Program-made: the position numbers and the translations under genes
Assembly: GCA_030533445.1 (NCBI GenBank)
Contig: CM060070.1
Location: 36,262,501 to 36,326,500 of the forward strand
From: Cyprinodon diabolis
Lineage: Eukaryota; Chordata; Actinopteri; Cyprinodontiformes; Cyprinodontidae
Direction of reading: 5' to 3'
DNA: 64,000 nucleotides
The notes under the pieces: generated by a model
What the model saw: only the letters and a program-made list of their open reading frames with translations
Told to the model about the DNA's origin: nothing
The model's database searches: none
Shown: in pieces, positions 1 to 15,100 of the stretch
Layout: each line of letters starts with the position of its first letter
How positions within the stretch are numbered: the first letter of the stretch is position 1

Positions 1-146
1 GGACTGCCAGGCTAAGCCAAGTGAACTCTTTGCTGCGGGAACAACTGGACCAGGTCGACACTGTCAATAAGGGCCTGACAGAGAGCTTATGGAAGGCCCG
101 CAAAGATGCTGAGTGGGTTGATAATCGCCTGCGCAGAGAGCAAGAG
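1..146 (+). CDS. crocc2: crocc2 exon (window exon 1, start cut off)
   Basis: Reads in frame from base 3 with [14 protein letters not shown], a conserved rootletin segment, and ends CAAGAG|gtgggg in phase 0. The left boundary is not visible, so the exon may begin before the window. Confidence 0.85.
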
Positions 147-3100
147 GTGGGGAGGAAACAACTACTTAGATGAAAGGCTTGAGCTTAGAAGGCAAAGGGA
201 ATGTTCAAGTTCACCCCTTAGTGCAGAAAAAATGTGCAATTAAAATCCTGCTGAGTTCATATGGGGTTGGAATTCCATTCATAGCCAGTTTCTTGAATTT
301 ACTCTCATTCCCTGTTCATTTTGTAGTTGTTGTTTCCTGTGAAAACATTCCAGCTGCTGAGGAGGAGGATCGTTTGCACCAAACGATCCAGCGTCGGCAC
401 TGTAAATGGGCTACATCTGTAAACTCAGGGAATTCCAGTTAGTTGTAAATGTGCCAGGGCAAGTCCAGGAGTTCCAACAATGCAAGTGTTTAGGGATTAC
501 AATAAAATTAGAAGTTGCTGTAAGCAACAATTACTGCAGCTTTTGCTTAACAAGACCATGTTCTGGTGTTTGCAGACGTACGCCTCCCGGTTTTATCGTG
601 AGCAGGCTCGCGTCAGGGCACTGTGGCGCCAGGCCGCCTCCCTGCGGAGCACTTTCACCCACCTAAAGACTTTCACTGACAGGTGAGTGGAGCACTAAGC
701 CAGGAACTCTCCAGCCATTTAGTGTAAAAGAGGAGCCCCCAGGTCGACTTTGTCTGACTCTCACAACTGCAACAGCATCTCTGATCAAAGGATCAAAGTG
801 GAGCAGGTCATCATGGTTAGTGCTACCCCTGCTTATTCTTTCCTTGATGGGAACAGATGGCTAGAAGCGTCCTTATTCAATGTAAAACTCATCAATCAGA
901 GGAGAGTCTGAACTCTTAAACTCATTGGCATTTAACTGCTATAATAACTTTACTGGAAAGTATTTAGTTTTAATAATAGTTCATATTATGGTAGCTGTGT
1001 TTTATCAGACCATTTGCTGGAACTGACTACAGTTCAAAGTTAACCCCTGTACTCAAATTAGTGAGTAAAGACACATTCTTTTTACACACAAACACATAAA
1101 TAACATTTTGCCTTTTTTTTGTGTAAACTTATCCATATTTCTTTCTTGATGCATATGGCTTTTTCTACAGAACTCTGTCCGATATGCGAGGTGAGTGTGC
1201 TGCTGTTTGTCAACTGCTGCATGTTGCATGTAAGAGCTTAGAGACCAGGGAAGCAGCAAAGAACCGTTGCTGTGGGTCGGAAACATCAGCACTTGGGATG
1301 GAGCTGAAAAAGAAGCTGAAGGAGACCATGGAGCTCCAGGTTCTCTGGGATGGAGAGAAATCTGAACTCAACTCAAGGTGGCAAAATCTTTTTACCTACC
1401 CATATGACGTCAAAGCAGTCAGATTACATTGTGTTCACTAACACGATATATATCTATATCCCAGAAATTATAACATTCTCTAAAATTCAAAATAAAAAAG
1501 TGTAATCTGTACTTTGTTCATTTGTTTTCTTTTTTTAAATCCATAATAGATACTAATTATATATAAGTCTTTCCAAGGAAGGGTGGGACTAATCAGTACT
1601 GTGACCAAGGGGTACGAACGCTTTGTAAATACAGTATATGATTTCACAGCCAATTCGGAAGGTCCTGCAAACACAAAAAGGAGACTAATATAAAAAAGAT
1701 ACATAGGCAAAGAAAACAATGCTGCAAAGTAGAAAAACTACAACGATATGTGAAAATAGAGAACAGCAAGATGGAAACTGCTGCAAACACAAAAATGATG
1801 CAAACATAAAACACACAGCAAGTAGCAAAAACAACGGTAGGTAAAGAAAATTTTTTAAACTAGCTCAGCAGAAGTGTTCCAGATCACTTGGGGGAGTCAA
1901 TCATCAACTCATACGGTACCCGAACATAGAAATTACTAGAACTTAAAATGAATGGAGCAGACCCGTAGCAAAAACATAAATGGGATGTCGTCCAAGAGAC
2001 ATCTGGAGGGAAGCAAGAAAAGGTTTATTTTAATCTTTTTTAAACACTCTCCCTTAGAATCCTGTTCAGGTATTCATTAAGGATCTGGTCCAATATAAGT
2101 TAATTATCGTCAACTCCCCCTAGTGGTCTGGAGCATTTCTGTTAAGCAGCCTCAGTTTGCAGCTTTTCCTTACTTGCACACAACTTTCTGCTTCTTTTTG
2201 CATGTTTTGTTTGTTAGCATCATTTCTATGATTGCAGTATTTTCTCTTTGCATGTGATGTTCATGTTTGCTGATCTAATGTTTGAGTTTTCAGGACCTTT
2301 TGAATTTGCTGTGAAATCATGTAATTTACATGCTTTTTGCATCCTCCGGGCAATCAGTTTAACAAAACATTCATGCAAAGATGTGATGAGGTTACTGAAA
2401 GCTTTAATGTAATGTTAGAAAAACTTAGTGTCACCCAGCCATGAATAAAAAAAAAGAAAGATTGCTTGCTCAAAGGATAAGACTCGAAAACAAGTACATT
2501 CCGTGTCCTAATAGCAGTTTGAGGTTGGTAGGAAATGACAAATAGAGATAAAGGTGACAATTACAAAAAACGAATATACATAGTAGCCATTCAGAATTTC
2601 CCCACTTTCCGGGATGGGCCCTTGGTGGTGAGTCTGACATAGTGGAAAAATTGCAAATCTTCTTTTGCAAAGTAAGCTTGTATGAGCGATGCAAACAGCA
2701 ACTCATAAACAGAGCGTGTATGAGGAGAAACGGGCTAACCAGCCCAACAATAAAGCATGGTGGTGGCAGTAGCATGCAGAGGGAATGCTGAGGATGAATG
2801 TTGCTAGATGTTGGACATTTTTCCTAACAATAAGAATTTTTAACAATAAGAATCTTTAACAATAAGAATCTATTTGACAATTTTTGAGTAGGAATTGGAG
2901 AAAATTCTCTCTGTGGATGTTAAAATCAGTAGAGGTACAAAATGAGGTATACGGTAATAGCATTATTTGCAAAAATGTTATAAGGCTTGATCTTTACATT
3001 TGTTTGTTTGTATGCCTGTTTGTATTGTTTTTGCAAGCTAAGAAATGTAAACATTTTGCAATAAAATTAATATTTACCAGTGGCAGATACAATATGAATG

Positions 3101-6100
3101 TGTTTTACCAACATCGAATTTTAGATTAATTTCTGGATCTAAAATATCAATTCAATCATAAGAGTAACTCAGCCTCATTGAATTCCTCAATACCAATACT
3201 GTCTTATGCTGACCTTTTTATGTGTCTTTAAGTCCTTTGTCCTCCTGAACATTTTAAACAAGAGACAGTACCTTGATCTACGGTGCCTTTGATGTTATCA
3301 CCATCTTCAAAAGTCTTTGTGATGATTTCAAGTGCAGAATATGATAGTCTTGATTGTATTACAGGAGGATTACATGCCAACCTTTGAAATGTTGGTGTGT
3401 CTGAGGAAATGTTTGGGTGTGTGTGTGTTTTTTTTTTAAATCTCTGTGTCTCATTTGTAACTAGAATCTTGGAGCTGACTGACACCTTGAACCGCATCCA
3501 GAAACAGAACAGTGAGAGTGACACAAGCCTCAGCACCAAGCAAATCAGTCTGGAGGAGATGGTAGGGCTCCTGGAGTCAGCAATTGGAGGTGGCAGATAG
3601 ATGGTTGTAAAGCAGACTTAAATTGGCTCTAGTCTGGACTGTAGGCTTGATAAATTCCACAACTTCCTAGTCTAGAGGGCTGCAATCTGGGGAATGTCAG
3701 ACTTGCTTCATGCATGTTACTGATCCAACTTGAATGCTTTCCTGCTTAGGAGACGATGAGAGCAGAAGACAAGACGGAGGTGGTCCTTCTCCGGACAGAA
3801 GTCCAAACCCTTCAAACCATTCTATACCAAATTCATGAGGTTAACACTAATTATATTCCCCTGTGCATTGTTTTGTTATTTTATAATATTCTAAACTCTT
3901 TTAGTTAACTTTCAGATGGTTTGCAGTGAGGATGAGAAATCGACCACTGAAAATATATCAGCCTCACCTATCCATGCCAAGTTTCCATCAAAGACCGGCA
4001 CCCTTATAGCTGTGCAGAATGTGCTGTCCAAACATGATAAAGAATCACAGGTATTGCCAAAGGATTATCAGTCAGTAAAATGGTGGATTAATCCTTATTA
4101 ATGATTCATTCTCATACAAAAAACAGGAGATTCATGGTCGTTTGAAGGCTGCTCTGGAGCAAGTGGATGCATTTAAAGATCAGCTTCATGAGCAGAATAC
4201 CCAGAGGGCAGAATTGGAGCAGAAGATCCAGGAAATGCAGAGAGAGCACCAGGAGGCTCAGAAAGCCCTGGAGGAAAGCCTGGAAGAAAACAGCAGAAGT
4301 CGCTGCACGCTGGAGCTCATCTCTAAGTAAACCTTTTGTTTTCCTATATAAAAACATGGGTATGGGCAAGAATCCCGGTTAAAAATGTCATTATACAGCA
4401 CTGTGAAACCTTAGTCTATCTTAGTCTTGTTCTCGTTGACCCCGAATTACTTCATTCCTTTGTTTTCCTCTGCCTCCTTCTTCCTGTATGTCCCATAGTG
4501 AGAAAGGGAGCCTGGAGAAGCTGCTATCTGGGCTCCAGCAGGAGGTGGACTCCCAGCGAGCTGAGCTGGATGTACTGAGAAGTTCGTCACTGGACCTCCA
4601 GAGACAGCGAGACCTCCTGAGGCAGCAGAAGGAGGGCTTGGAAGTGCAGCTGTCACGCCAGCACACGGAAGCCAGCAGAGGGTACATTTGAGTTCAAACA
4701 GTGACCGTTGCATAACAAACATCCTGTCAAGCCCAATCGATTTGAAGGACCATGTTTTTAAAACATAGATCACTAGCACATGTCAAATAGACATGATGTT
4801 GAACAAAAAGACTTCCCTTAAAAAGTACTTTATCTCTCATTTTTGTGATTACTTTAAACATTTTAGGTTGTCTAAAGACATGTAATCAAGCAAAATAAAA
4901 TCAAGAGTTTCACATTTCTCATTTTTTCAGGTTGAACTATGTAAGGGTTTTGGGATTTTGGGAGGCTGTAAACAAAGGAAGGAGGAGAAGATTGGTGTCA
5001 ATTTGTTAGGATGAGAGACTGAGCTGGAAATGACATGCAGCAGGTTAGAGTGATTAAGGATGGTGATAGAAATGTATTAAGAGGTGAGGAAAGTGTTGAG
5101 AAGATGGGAGGAGTGCATTCAGAGACTAATAAATGAAGGAAAATGAGGACAGTTTGAGAAAACCTAGTGAAAAATAAAGCAGATAGAATTAGTAAAGACA
5201 AAGCAAGAAAAGTTCTGAAAACGACAAAAGTGCAAAAATCTCTGGATAACATAGAAATTAAGATATGAAGATGTATAAGCCAGAGGGCATCCGGATTTTT
5301 ATAATGATGGTAATTTGCAGAGCTATGACAAGTGCAGAGGGATAAAGCTGACAGGATACCATGGGGAAAATAAAGAGAGTTGTTGAAGCTAGTTTAAAAA
5401 CATAGGAAGTGCTCATGGGGTCGCATAGTGTGTTTGAGGATCCCAACAAACAGTGAAGAAAAAAGATGGCCAAGATGAGTTTATCATGTATTTAGGAAAG
5501 ATAGTAGGTTCTCTGATTAATATTACTAGACCAGGCTTTTTCTACATTCCACTCTGTTAAAGAAGTAACACGTAACGTGTAGGATTCATGCTGATAGCCT
5601 ATCAGGCTGGTTTCAGGCAAAACTAAATACAATACAATACAATCAGTATTGTATAGAAAATTTTATATCAGGAAATCCATAGTCGGCACATATTGTCTTA
5701 TAAACACTTAAAAGTAGGTAATAGCCATTGATTTATTGCTATATACATACTAAAGAATGGCTGCAAATGGTCAAAGCAAGACATTTTTACTTTGATAAAA
5801 ACCATCTTGGGGAGATAGTAGGGAACTTCCTGTCACACCATCTTTCTAACTTTTATTTCGGACATTCAAGGGTGATCCCCTTTAAATTTAAAAACCAAAG
5901 TTGGAAATTTTGATATTCGAGGGCAAACAGAAAGCACCATAAATCCCAGTTATAGCCCACTTCATTGACACAAAGGGGATCTGTTTTGTTTATTCATTCA
6001 GCATTTAATACAGCCAATGTATTGAATTGTTAAATATAATAATATGCTTCTTTTTTATTTTTTATAAAAGGATAACACCCTTTATGTCATGGAAAGACAG

Positions 6101-9100
6101 TCTTGATACAAGAGAAAACTCTTAGTTAGAATGGAATGGATAGAATAGAATAGAATTAAACTTCATTGTCAATACAATTATCAGAAGTACAAAGCAACGA
6201 AATTCACTCTCTGCATTTAACCCATGCCCTTGGGGAGCAGTGGGCTGCCATTGTGCAGTGCCTGGGGAGCAGTTTGTGGGTTAAGGGTCTTGCTCAGGGA
6301 CCCAGAGTGGCAGTCTGTGAGAGTGGGGCTTAAACTTAGAACCTCTGAAATCCAAGCGCAATGCCCTAACCACTAGGCCACCACTCCCCCTAGTTGATCA
6401 AAACTTTTAGTTGATCAATAAGATTAATCAACTTTAGAATAATTCAGTAATCAATAACGCACATCCCTGGTAGATATATGAGATAAAGGAGGCAAAATAT
6501 GGAACAGCAAGGATAAAAGAGGAAAACACAGAGAGGTGGACATAAAAAAGGACAGACAGAAGTTTGGTGTGACAGAGGCGAACATTTAATGATGAATGAG
6601 ATGGGGATGGATGATCCGCTGGGAGATCCCTGAATGCAGCAGCTGAAAGAAGACGATGATGCGAGACAAAGAAACAGTGTTTACACATGTGGTATGTTTT
6701 ACATTTTAGAGAAAAGGATTTACAGGAACTTGGACGAAAGTGCTCTGATCTGCGGAGGGAACTTATAACAGTGAAGGAATCTCTGGATCAAATCACTCTG
6801 CAGAAAGAGATGCTGGAGGATGACAAAGCTAGCCTTTCTTTGGCTCTAGATAAGGTAAAATGTTGTACCAGTGTGAATCCAACTCTCTACCCGAGATATT
6901 TGTGTTGGTAGTTGACAGGATTGTTATGATCAACTCCACAGATGGAGCGTCATAGCGCTGCACGGGACAGTCTTCTCATCAAACTGCAGAGTCAGCATGC
7001 TATCCTCAGAGATTCCCTCATTAAAATGGCTGCCCTTAGTGAAGGTTTAGCCAAAGACAAAGTGGAGCTCAACCGCATTGTACTTCAGGTCAGAATCTGT
7101 GGATTTTCAAAAGTATCCATGAGTAGCAGAGTACACCAAAATCAACATGTCTGTTTCTCTTTCAGACAGAAGGTGAGAAAACGGAGCTCAGTGAACGTAG
7201 ATGTGAAGCCGAAGGGAAGCGAGCAGCAGCCAGGGAGGACGCAGCACGGGCACAAAAGGAGATGATGAACTTGCTCGCTGAAAAACAAGCCTTTGAAAGC
7301 TCCCACATTCAGCTGCAATATCTCTGCCAGAAGCTCGAAGCAGAACTGAGCCTCCTGCACAGGGAGAGAGCCGAGGCCCTGGAGAAGCAATCAGAGGTCA
7401 GAAATCGTTGGTCATTTCACAACCCTCCTCACTTCCACCGCCTGGGAGGACGATGCTTAGGTTATTAACAGCTTTCGTCACAATCCTAGAGCTTGTTTTT
7501 GTTACATTAAAACACATAGGAGGTCATAAATACAGCTGCCATGCTTTTTCTTTTTTTCCTTCAAGGTTTGTAGAGTTTTTCAGGACTCTTCTGGAAGGTT
7601 TTATGGGTAACTTGGGACGTTACAAGCACAGGATATTCAGGAACAAATGCGAAATGAAAAAAGATAAATAGAAAGACATTTAATACCCAGCAGAGGTCTA
7701 CTGAAAGCACCAATAAATTAACACCTAAAGTATTCCCATTCTTCGGAAACAGATCTCCCTGTTTCGTCCTGCAAAGAATGAAAAGAATTCCTCACTGATT
7801 TATTATCTGTTCTAAACGTAATACCTATTTCTGTTGATCCCAGTTAGAGTTTAACAAACTTAAACAAACTGACAAATTCCATCCAAACATTTTTAGGAAA
7901 CCTATCTGTGAAAAATAAATCAACCTTAAATAAAGCAAGCCCTGTGTGGCCTCTTGAGTACCATGCTTATGTTTCATCCCCTTACCGTGTGCTGCTCACA
8001 TCCATGACATGTAATTCATCCTCCTCATATTTACTTTAGAAGATGATAAGAAAAAGATAGTGATAATATTTGGTTCATTTGAGTTCATTTTGCCTTAAAA
8101 ATACATGTTTAATGAATGTTGCATATCAAGCATTCTTCATTGTTCTAAACATAACTACTATAAATACAAGGTGCCCACCTGAAAAAATCTTTCATGTTTT
8201 TTAATCTTAGCTGAAAGTTTTTTAATAATGATAAAGAAAACATACCTGTATATATTAAAATTGTAAGGAAATCATATTTAAATGACAAATCATTCTGGCT
8301 TAAACATCTGTATAAATCTACTCTTTATCAGACCACGTCTCAAAATTTAGAAAATTTAAATTTTTTGTTTTATAAACCCTGTCTTAAAATCTGTTTTTTT
8401 TTTTTTTTTTCATTATCTTATGCAGGCCAGTTAGTTATACGTCAGCATGAAAACCTAAATTCGGCCAATCATATATCAACGGCCATCAGTCAGTCAGATT
8501 TTTTCGGTCATAGCGTCTTGATTCATACTGTATGTTGCAGCTAATGTATGCAACGGTTGAAATACTGTAAGAATCATTTACCTCCCCATTGAGTTCCGTC
8601 CCAGTGTTCACGGGGATGGACGTCTGTGTCTTCAGCAGGCGTAGAGCTCACAGAACTGGCAGCGTTGCGAGGCAAGGGCTCAAACATGTACGGCTGTAAG
8701 CCTTCTACACCAAACCAAGCATCTGCTGCCCTGGCGTCCTCTTCCACAACATCTTTGTTCCCGCTTTCCTCCTCTAAATAAAAATGTATGAAGCAGGAGA
8801 CTCATCCATGACCTCCGACACAAAACTCTCCACCTCTTGCATGTTTCCGCTGTCCATAGCGTTCCTTTACCGTGTCGTTTCTAAGTAACCAATTTAGTGC
8901 TACTTGGTCCCGGTGTAATTTCTCATTGGGAAAGTTTCTAAATGGTTAGCAAGATGCTTCCGACAAACCGGCCACAACCAAACTTGCTTGCGAACCTCTT
9001 GATAAACGATCAATCACATTCACTTTATTCACTTGTGTAGAGTCGGTTGGAACGGCCGTTTCCCTACGAACTTTAAACATCACGTTATAGACAAATTGAG

Positions 9101-12100
9101 TTGTCCTCATGTTCTTGCCCTGGTGAGTCTGGGGTTGAGTCGGGATCTGTGAGGGTGGGCATGGAGGTTTCTAGGAAGGGCAGAAGGGGCAACTTCTGCT
9201 GTTGTTTGTATTGATGAACCATAATAGTTATAATAGTTCAGCTTTTTACATTCTAGCTATGTTTATTACAATTTTTTTTAAAGCAGGTCTGCTTGTTTTA
9301 TGATCTATCTATTTATCAAGGATTAGTTTTAGTTACGTTTCATTAGTTCTGCTGATTTTATTTTTTCATATGTTGGTTAATTGCTAGTTGCATGAATATT
9401 TTTAGGGGTGAGTGGCAGTCTAGTGATTAGGCTTGGAAATCTGTGGTTCTGAGTTCGAGCCCCACTCCCACAGACTGCCACTCTGGGTCTCTGAACAAGA
9501 CCCTTAACCCCACACTGCTCCCCGGGCGCACCACAATAGCAGCCTACTGCTCCCTAATTTGAGGAGTTAACTGCAGAGGTAAATTTCTCCAATGTGAGAT
9601 CAATAAAGTTTCAATTATTATTGTTAATTATTAATAACTATGTTTAAATGTTCTAAGGACTCAACACAAGATACAATTTCAACAGTTAAATAACGTGAAG
9701 TAAACTGAAGTATGAAAAAACCTCACTTTCATTTGATGGGGTTATAAATGTATACAAACATGGAAAAAGAGTAGTATATGTGTAATTTTACTTTGTTTTA
9801 GTTTGATAAAAAACAATATATACACTGTAGGTTCTAGTCTGTTTCCCTTCAATTACAGTTTTTATTTATTTTAGAAAACGAAAATGTTTCTACAATTACG
9901 TTTACTTTTTTTCTTTTTGCTAGTTTTTATTAACCATAACAAACCTGATTCTTGGGCCATATCCCGGAGTGATGAGCTACCAGAGATTAGTGGGGCCAGC
10001 TGTGGGCTCCAGGGCCTCTTAGCCTCCCACCCTTTGACCTCTCAGGGGCTAGTGCTGGTGTGTCCTGGTGCGACAAAGGCCCTGGGAGGTTACCCCTGCC
10101 TGGTGCTGGGCAGTCTTGCTGCTGGGGGTTATTTGTGTGTCGGTCTGCCGAAATTGATGAAGGTCATATAAACACAGGTTTTTATAACTTCAATGTGGTT
10201 TCATAACTTAGATAATTGATCCAGTCTTTATTTATGAAAATCAATCATGCAATCAGAAAACCAACTTTACAGCAAATGGCCTTCTTTAGAGCTAGTTCCA
10301 CCCACCGCATGTATCTACCATTTATTCAGAGGCTATATAACGAATCAAAAATATTTATTCTCATATTGCCTCTGTCAAAAAGCAGAGGCTCTTATTTCTT
10401 CCCCTATGTTGTTAACAAAACATACTTACAGGCAAAGACAGTTTAGTTGCTGGCACTGATAAAGATTTATCCAAAGCCTTTAAATAAAGTCCTAATCTGT
10501 TCTAGAAGCATACTGTCTCGGGAAAATCTTTGACAAAAATCCCAGAACCCAAAGCTTGATCATCAAAAGGGAACAGTCATGAAAATAAACGGTAACTCAT
10601 ATCCCTAAAATGAGATATTCTTTCCAGCTAATTTGAAATACATTTGCGATAAGTAGCTGTGTGTAGCATGTGTGCAGCACCTCATCGCTAGAATGAATGT
10701 CTCCTTTGTGTGACACACTCCTTAGCAATTAAACACCTTCTTATTCTAATTGTTAAATATAATGAAATTAAAGGGGTGATAGAATGATTCTATAGGGTAT
10801 TTGGTGCTGGTCCTTAAGGTCTCTGAATAGGGTGTGTAACATTGGTTGGGCTGAAAATGGCATATTTGCTGTTCTATGAGCCCTAATGCAAGCCTGATCA
10901 TAAGCCCTAGAATAAAACGACAGGTTTTCTTATTTTTATGGTATGCTGATGAATATTTGGATGAGCTGTGCGCTGATTGGTTAGTTTACAACGAGCAAAG
11001 CTGCTGATTAAAGACGCATCATAGCAACAAGCACTCACTGAAACATCTAATTGTTGATATGGTAGGGTGACCAGATGTCCTCTTTTTTCCCAGGCATGTC
11101 CTACTTTTCATAACTAAAAAAAATGTCTGAGGGGAATTCCTAAATTATCCGGAATTTTGGTCGACTATAGTGCAGCATGTAGTCGAAACACACCGGGCAT
11201 TTGAACCGAGCTGTGAGCTCCGGGTCTGGTCCGGGAACCCCGGCGGACACTAGTGATGAGCCAGCTGGGGACTTACCGGGCAGTTGGGGGGAAGCATACC
11301 GTCACTGGGCTGATTGAATGCCATATCCAGTCAAGCTGCTGTCTTGGGTAAAATGCTTAGAGCAAAAAGACAAAAATAATCCATGCCTGTCCAGTCTTCG
11401 GATGAGTTTATGTTGAATCAATTAAAGATTACACATTGATTGCTAATCATTATGTGCAGTGATGGGAGTAACGCCGTTGAAAGTAACAGCGTTAGTAACG
11501 GCGTTACCTTTTTTTAGTAACGAGTAATCTAACTAATTACTTTGACTGTAACTATAATGCAGTTACCGTTGCAGACACCCTGTTACTGGACGTTACTCAG
11601 GTCGCACAATTAACCTTTTTTTCATGATAGGACTCGTGCGCGCCTCGTCATGAGAGAGGGGAGGATGAGATTGGCTGATGTATAGTAAGATTCCGTCTGT
11701 CAGTTATTAATTTCATACACTCACCGGATCTGACCGCCCTGTTAAAAAAAATCACACCCATAAGTAGAGGTAATGCAGCCTGATGATATTTACACCGCAT
11801 CAGATACTGTTCCCCCCATGTAAAGCAGGGGGAACGCTATCTGATGGGCGAACAAACCCCGTCAGATAGCGTTCCCCCCGATGTCATTTATGTTGAGTTG
11901 CAATAAATGCAAAACTCTCTGCAGCTTCTTGTCTTTGTCGTCCGCTCTATTCAGCTGGCTTTTGAAACACATAGCGAGAAGGTGGGGGCCGGATGGTGAG
12001 GGTTACGGGGGCGAGTAACGCAAAAGTTACTTTTACTAGTAACTAGTTACTTTTATTGTGGAGTAACTCAGTTACTAACTCAGTTACTTTTTGGGAGAAG

Positions 12101-15100
12101 TAACTAGTAACTATAACTAATTATTTTTTCAAAGTAACGTGCCCAACACTGATTATGTGTAATGGTACATGTTTAATAGATTGAAAGTAGGACCAAAACA
12201 GAGACACAAGCATTAAATAAGCTTGGTAAAAGTTTTATTAATGAAAATAAAAAAATTTGATAACTTAAATGAGAAATATATGGCATAAAGGAATTATAAG
12301 GTAATGGGAGGAACCAGAACTTAGCAATGGAAAACAGGGAAGGAGAATGACATTGGATTCAGGTTCGCCAATCAGTTGAGTTTAAATCAACTGCAAAGGG
12401 GATGGTAAAGCTTGATTTATGCTTCTTGCATGTATGTTCAACATGGAAAATGTGTGGACACAAATCTGCAGATTTTTATACTGCAGCTCTTCCACTTGTA
12501 GTTTGAGCTGTACAGGGTCCCCTGGAGCCAGCTGGCATATTACAGTAGGTACAAGCCTAAACACCATACTCTGTGAGGAAGTAGAAAACAAAGTCGTTTC
12601 CAGCTTTTTAGCCTACTCAAGTCATCCAAAAATGATAGTTACTTCTTTCCAAGAGTTTTTAACAATCTGTTGATTTTAGTGATATTTATGGGTGAAATCA
12701 CAAGATGTCTGTAGAATTTTATATGAAATCCTCACTGGTAAGATCTGTCACTTGTTTACCATGTTTTTCCACACGTAGTTCAAACTTTTCCTTGGTTCAC
12801 AGTGATTAATTTCAAATGTACTCTGTGTGACACATTCAGCTGTTTGATACATTTTTTTTAGTTCTTCTGGAGGACTGTTAGATTAGAATCATATCATCCA
12901 TTTGCAAGTCTGTACTATAATGTTACCTGAAGACTTTTCAGATTCTGCACAACAGTTCAAAGGAATTGAACACTTCCATGGATAGTGTTCTTACGGTTTA
13001 CCCCATCAAACATGATGAAACAAGTGCTAGGAGCTACAACTTGCCCAATGCGTAAACATAGTAATGCTTCATTACATACAGAAGGCATATTCGTATCCTA
13101 TTTTTCATATCTGACTTTTTAACAGCAATCTGAACTGCCCAATTTGGATATTTTTTCAACCAAAAAAGGGACAACAAAAATCTAATTTAAACCATTTTAT
13201 GTGTGGGACCAAATCCAATAGGTTTGCATTGTGAAGCCATATTTTATCCAACTTTTACATCCTACTTTAAATCTACACAGACCTCTATGGAGCTGAATTC
13301 TCCTTTAATGGCTGTTGTTAAAAGTTGTGCGCTGCTTTTTTTTTTACCCTCCTTTTTTATGATGTAGTCATGATACTTTAATTTCTCAATAATAACACAG
13401 AAACACTAACATTTATTATCTTTCTTTGTTTTGTTTAGCAATAAAGCAGTATTAAGAACTTCTAGTAAGAATCATATCCATTATTACTTCTATAAACCGT
13501 ATGACAATCACATCGCAAGTTCAAACATCTGATACTGTTCACATTTATTCAGCACTATGAAAGGCCAATCCAAAAATATCTGATCTTAGGAAAAAAAGAC
13601 TGAATTGAGCATCAAGTACGGCTTTGTGAACATAACCTCAAGGGAAATTCAATACTGAACAGAGTTGGATTTAACTAGAGAAAGAAGTGCAAACAGGGGG
13701 CCGGGAGTAAACAGAGAAGAGAATAAGAGAAATAAGTAAGAACTTAGGTTAAAAAAATTATGAATACAGAGAAATAAACTGCATTAATACACAAAAAAAT
13801 AAACAAAGCACAGATGAAAACCAAAACCCAAACACTGAAAGGTTTTGTAATGAAAACGTTGGTCATATAATGTGGTATGTAGTTTACTCCCTAATTTACT
13901 TGCTTTATTACTCACAAAAGTAAATGTGGTCATTTACAATCACTAAGGTCCTTATCTTAAAAGCTGAGAAAATGGAGAGAAACCTTGCAGACTTTGCCAG
14001 GAAGGTCTTTAGGGTTTTGGCATTCTGAAACTCCCCCATAAAATTCACACAAAGGATATCAAACGTGCTACAGTAAGACTCTAGATGACTGATCAAGTCT
14101 CTGAATGTAGCAGTGAACAGCATTGCACCAACTTTGGTGGCAAACAGAAACCAATATACTGGATGATGCAATAATGCAAGGAAGAGAAGGATTGGACTAA
14201 TAGCCAGGCAGCCAACCTGGAACTCAGCCACAGTAACAAAGAACATGAAGATGGTGCTTGAAGAAATGTACTGTCAGTAGAAGTCAGCAAGGCAGGCTCA
14301 CTTACCAAGCAGGGCGAGTGGTCATGATGGCCCTGAAGAGCTGAAGGATCAGTGCGAAGGAGGCCTTAAAGCAAAGCATCTTAGATTCACCATCAGACTA
14401 ACATATGACATCCTTCTCAGACCAACAAATCTTCAATAGTCACTTGATAAAGGATAGTGGCTCATGCTGCAGGCCGGCAACTCAGACACATCATAAAAAA
14501 CCAATAGGTCAGCCTTATCCAAGGACGTGACACCTGGGACCATAATCAGGTCATGAAAAGCCTTGCCCTTCCCCTAATAGAGAAGTCAGATGTCCCCAAC
14601 TCTCTCATACCAATAAAACACATGGCTGTCAAGACATCTTCCGTCCAGAAATAGCAAAGGTTGGCAGAAACAGCTCAGCAGGCATCACTACCCAAAAGCG
14701 GGCCGCTGTCCTAACAAATCCCATGATGCTTTGCAAGTAGAGCTCTCGCAAAACAATCCAGGATATATATGCCTGTCTCATGACCATGGCTGATCACTAC
14801 TTCTCAATTTGCATTGTGGGAAATTTTGAGTCCACTACTTTTTCATCCACTAGAACAGGGGTCTTCAACGTTTTCCAGGCCAAGGACCCCAAACTGATGG
14901 TGAGATGGAGCGGGGACCCCCTAATTATATATATTGTATGAAATTGAGTTATATCAAACTGGTCCTATAGTCACTCTATTACAGATGGAGTAATGTAACG
15001 AAAGTAATTTCTCCCTGAGATATTTCTGATTCTGATTCCTGGTTGATAGGACAGGTGTTGTGAATGAAACGGTGCCCAGGCCAGGTGGAAAGAGCTTCTG

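Larger units (their letters stand above)
1378..3464 (+). other. crocc2 intron 3
   Basis: 2.1 kb of AT-rich sequence. It holds a decayed Tc1-like stretch and a short tandem array, listed separately; otherwise nothing recognisable. Confidence 0.5.
4682..6709 (+). other. crocc2 intron 8
   Basis: 2.0 kb with a LINE reverse-transcriptase relic in its first half and a reverse-oriented SINE near its end. The remainder is AT-rich and featureless. Confidence 0.5.

Noticed and set aside
9404..9500. tRNA gene
   Set aside because: The A- and B-box-like words belong to a SINE. No cloverleaf with paired acceptor stem can be formed.
9945..10160. GC-richer open frame at 9884-10171 as an exon
   Set aside because: Not in phase with crocc2, no coiled coil, no splice sites fitting; likely part of an unidentified repeat.
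13908..14246. Antisense open frame of 112 codons
   Set aside because: Hydrophobic but without signal, splice or family evidence, in repeat-rich intron; could be a decayed element.
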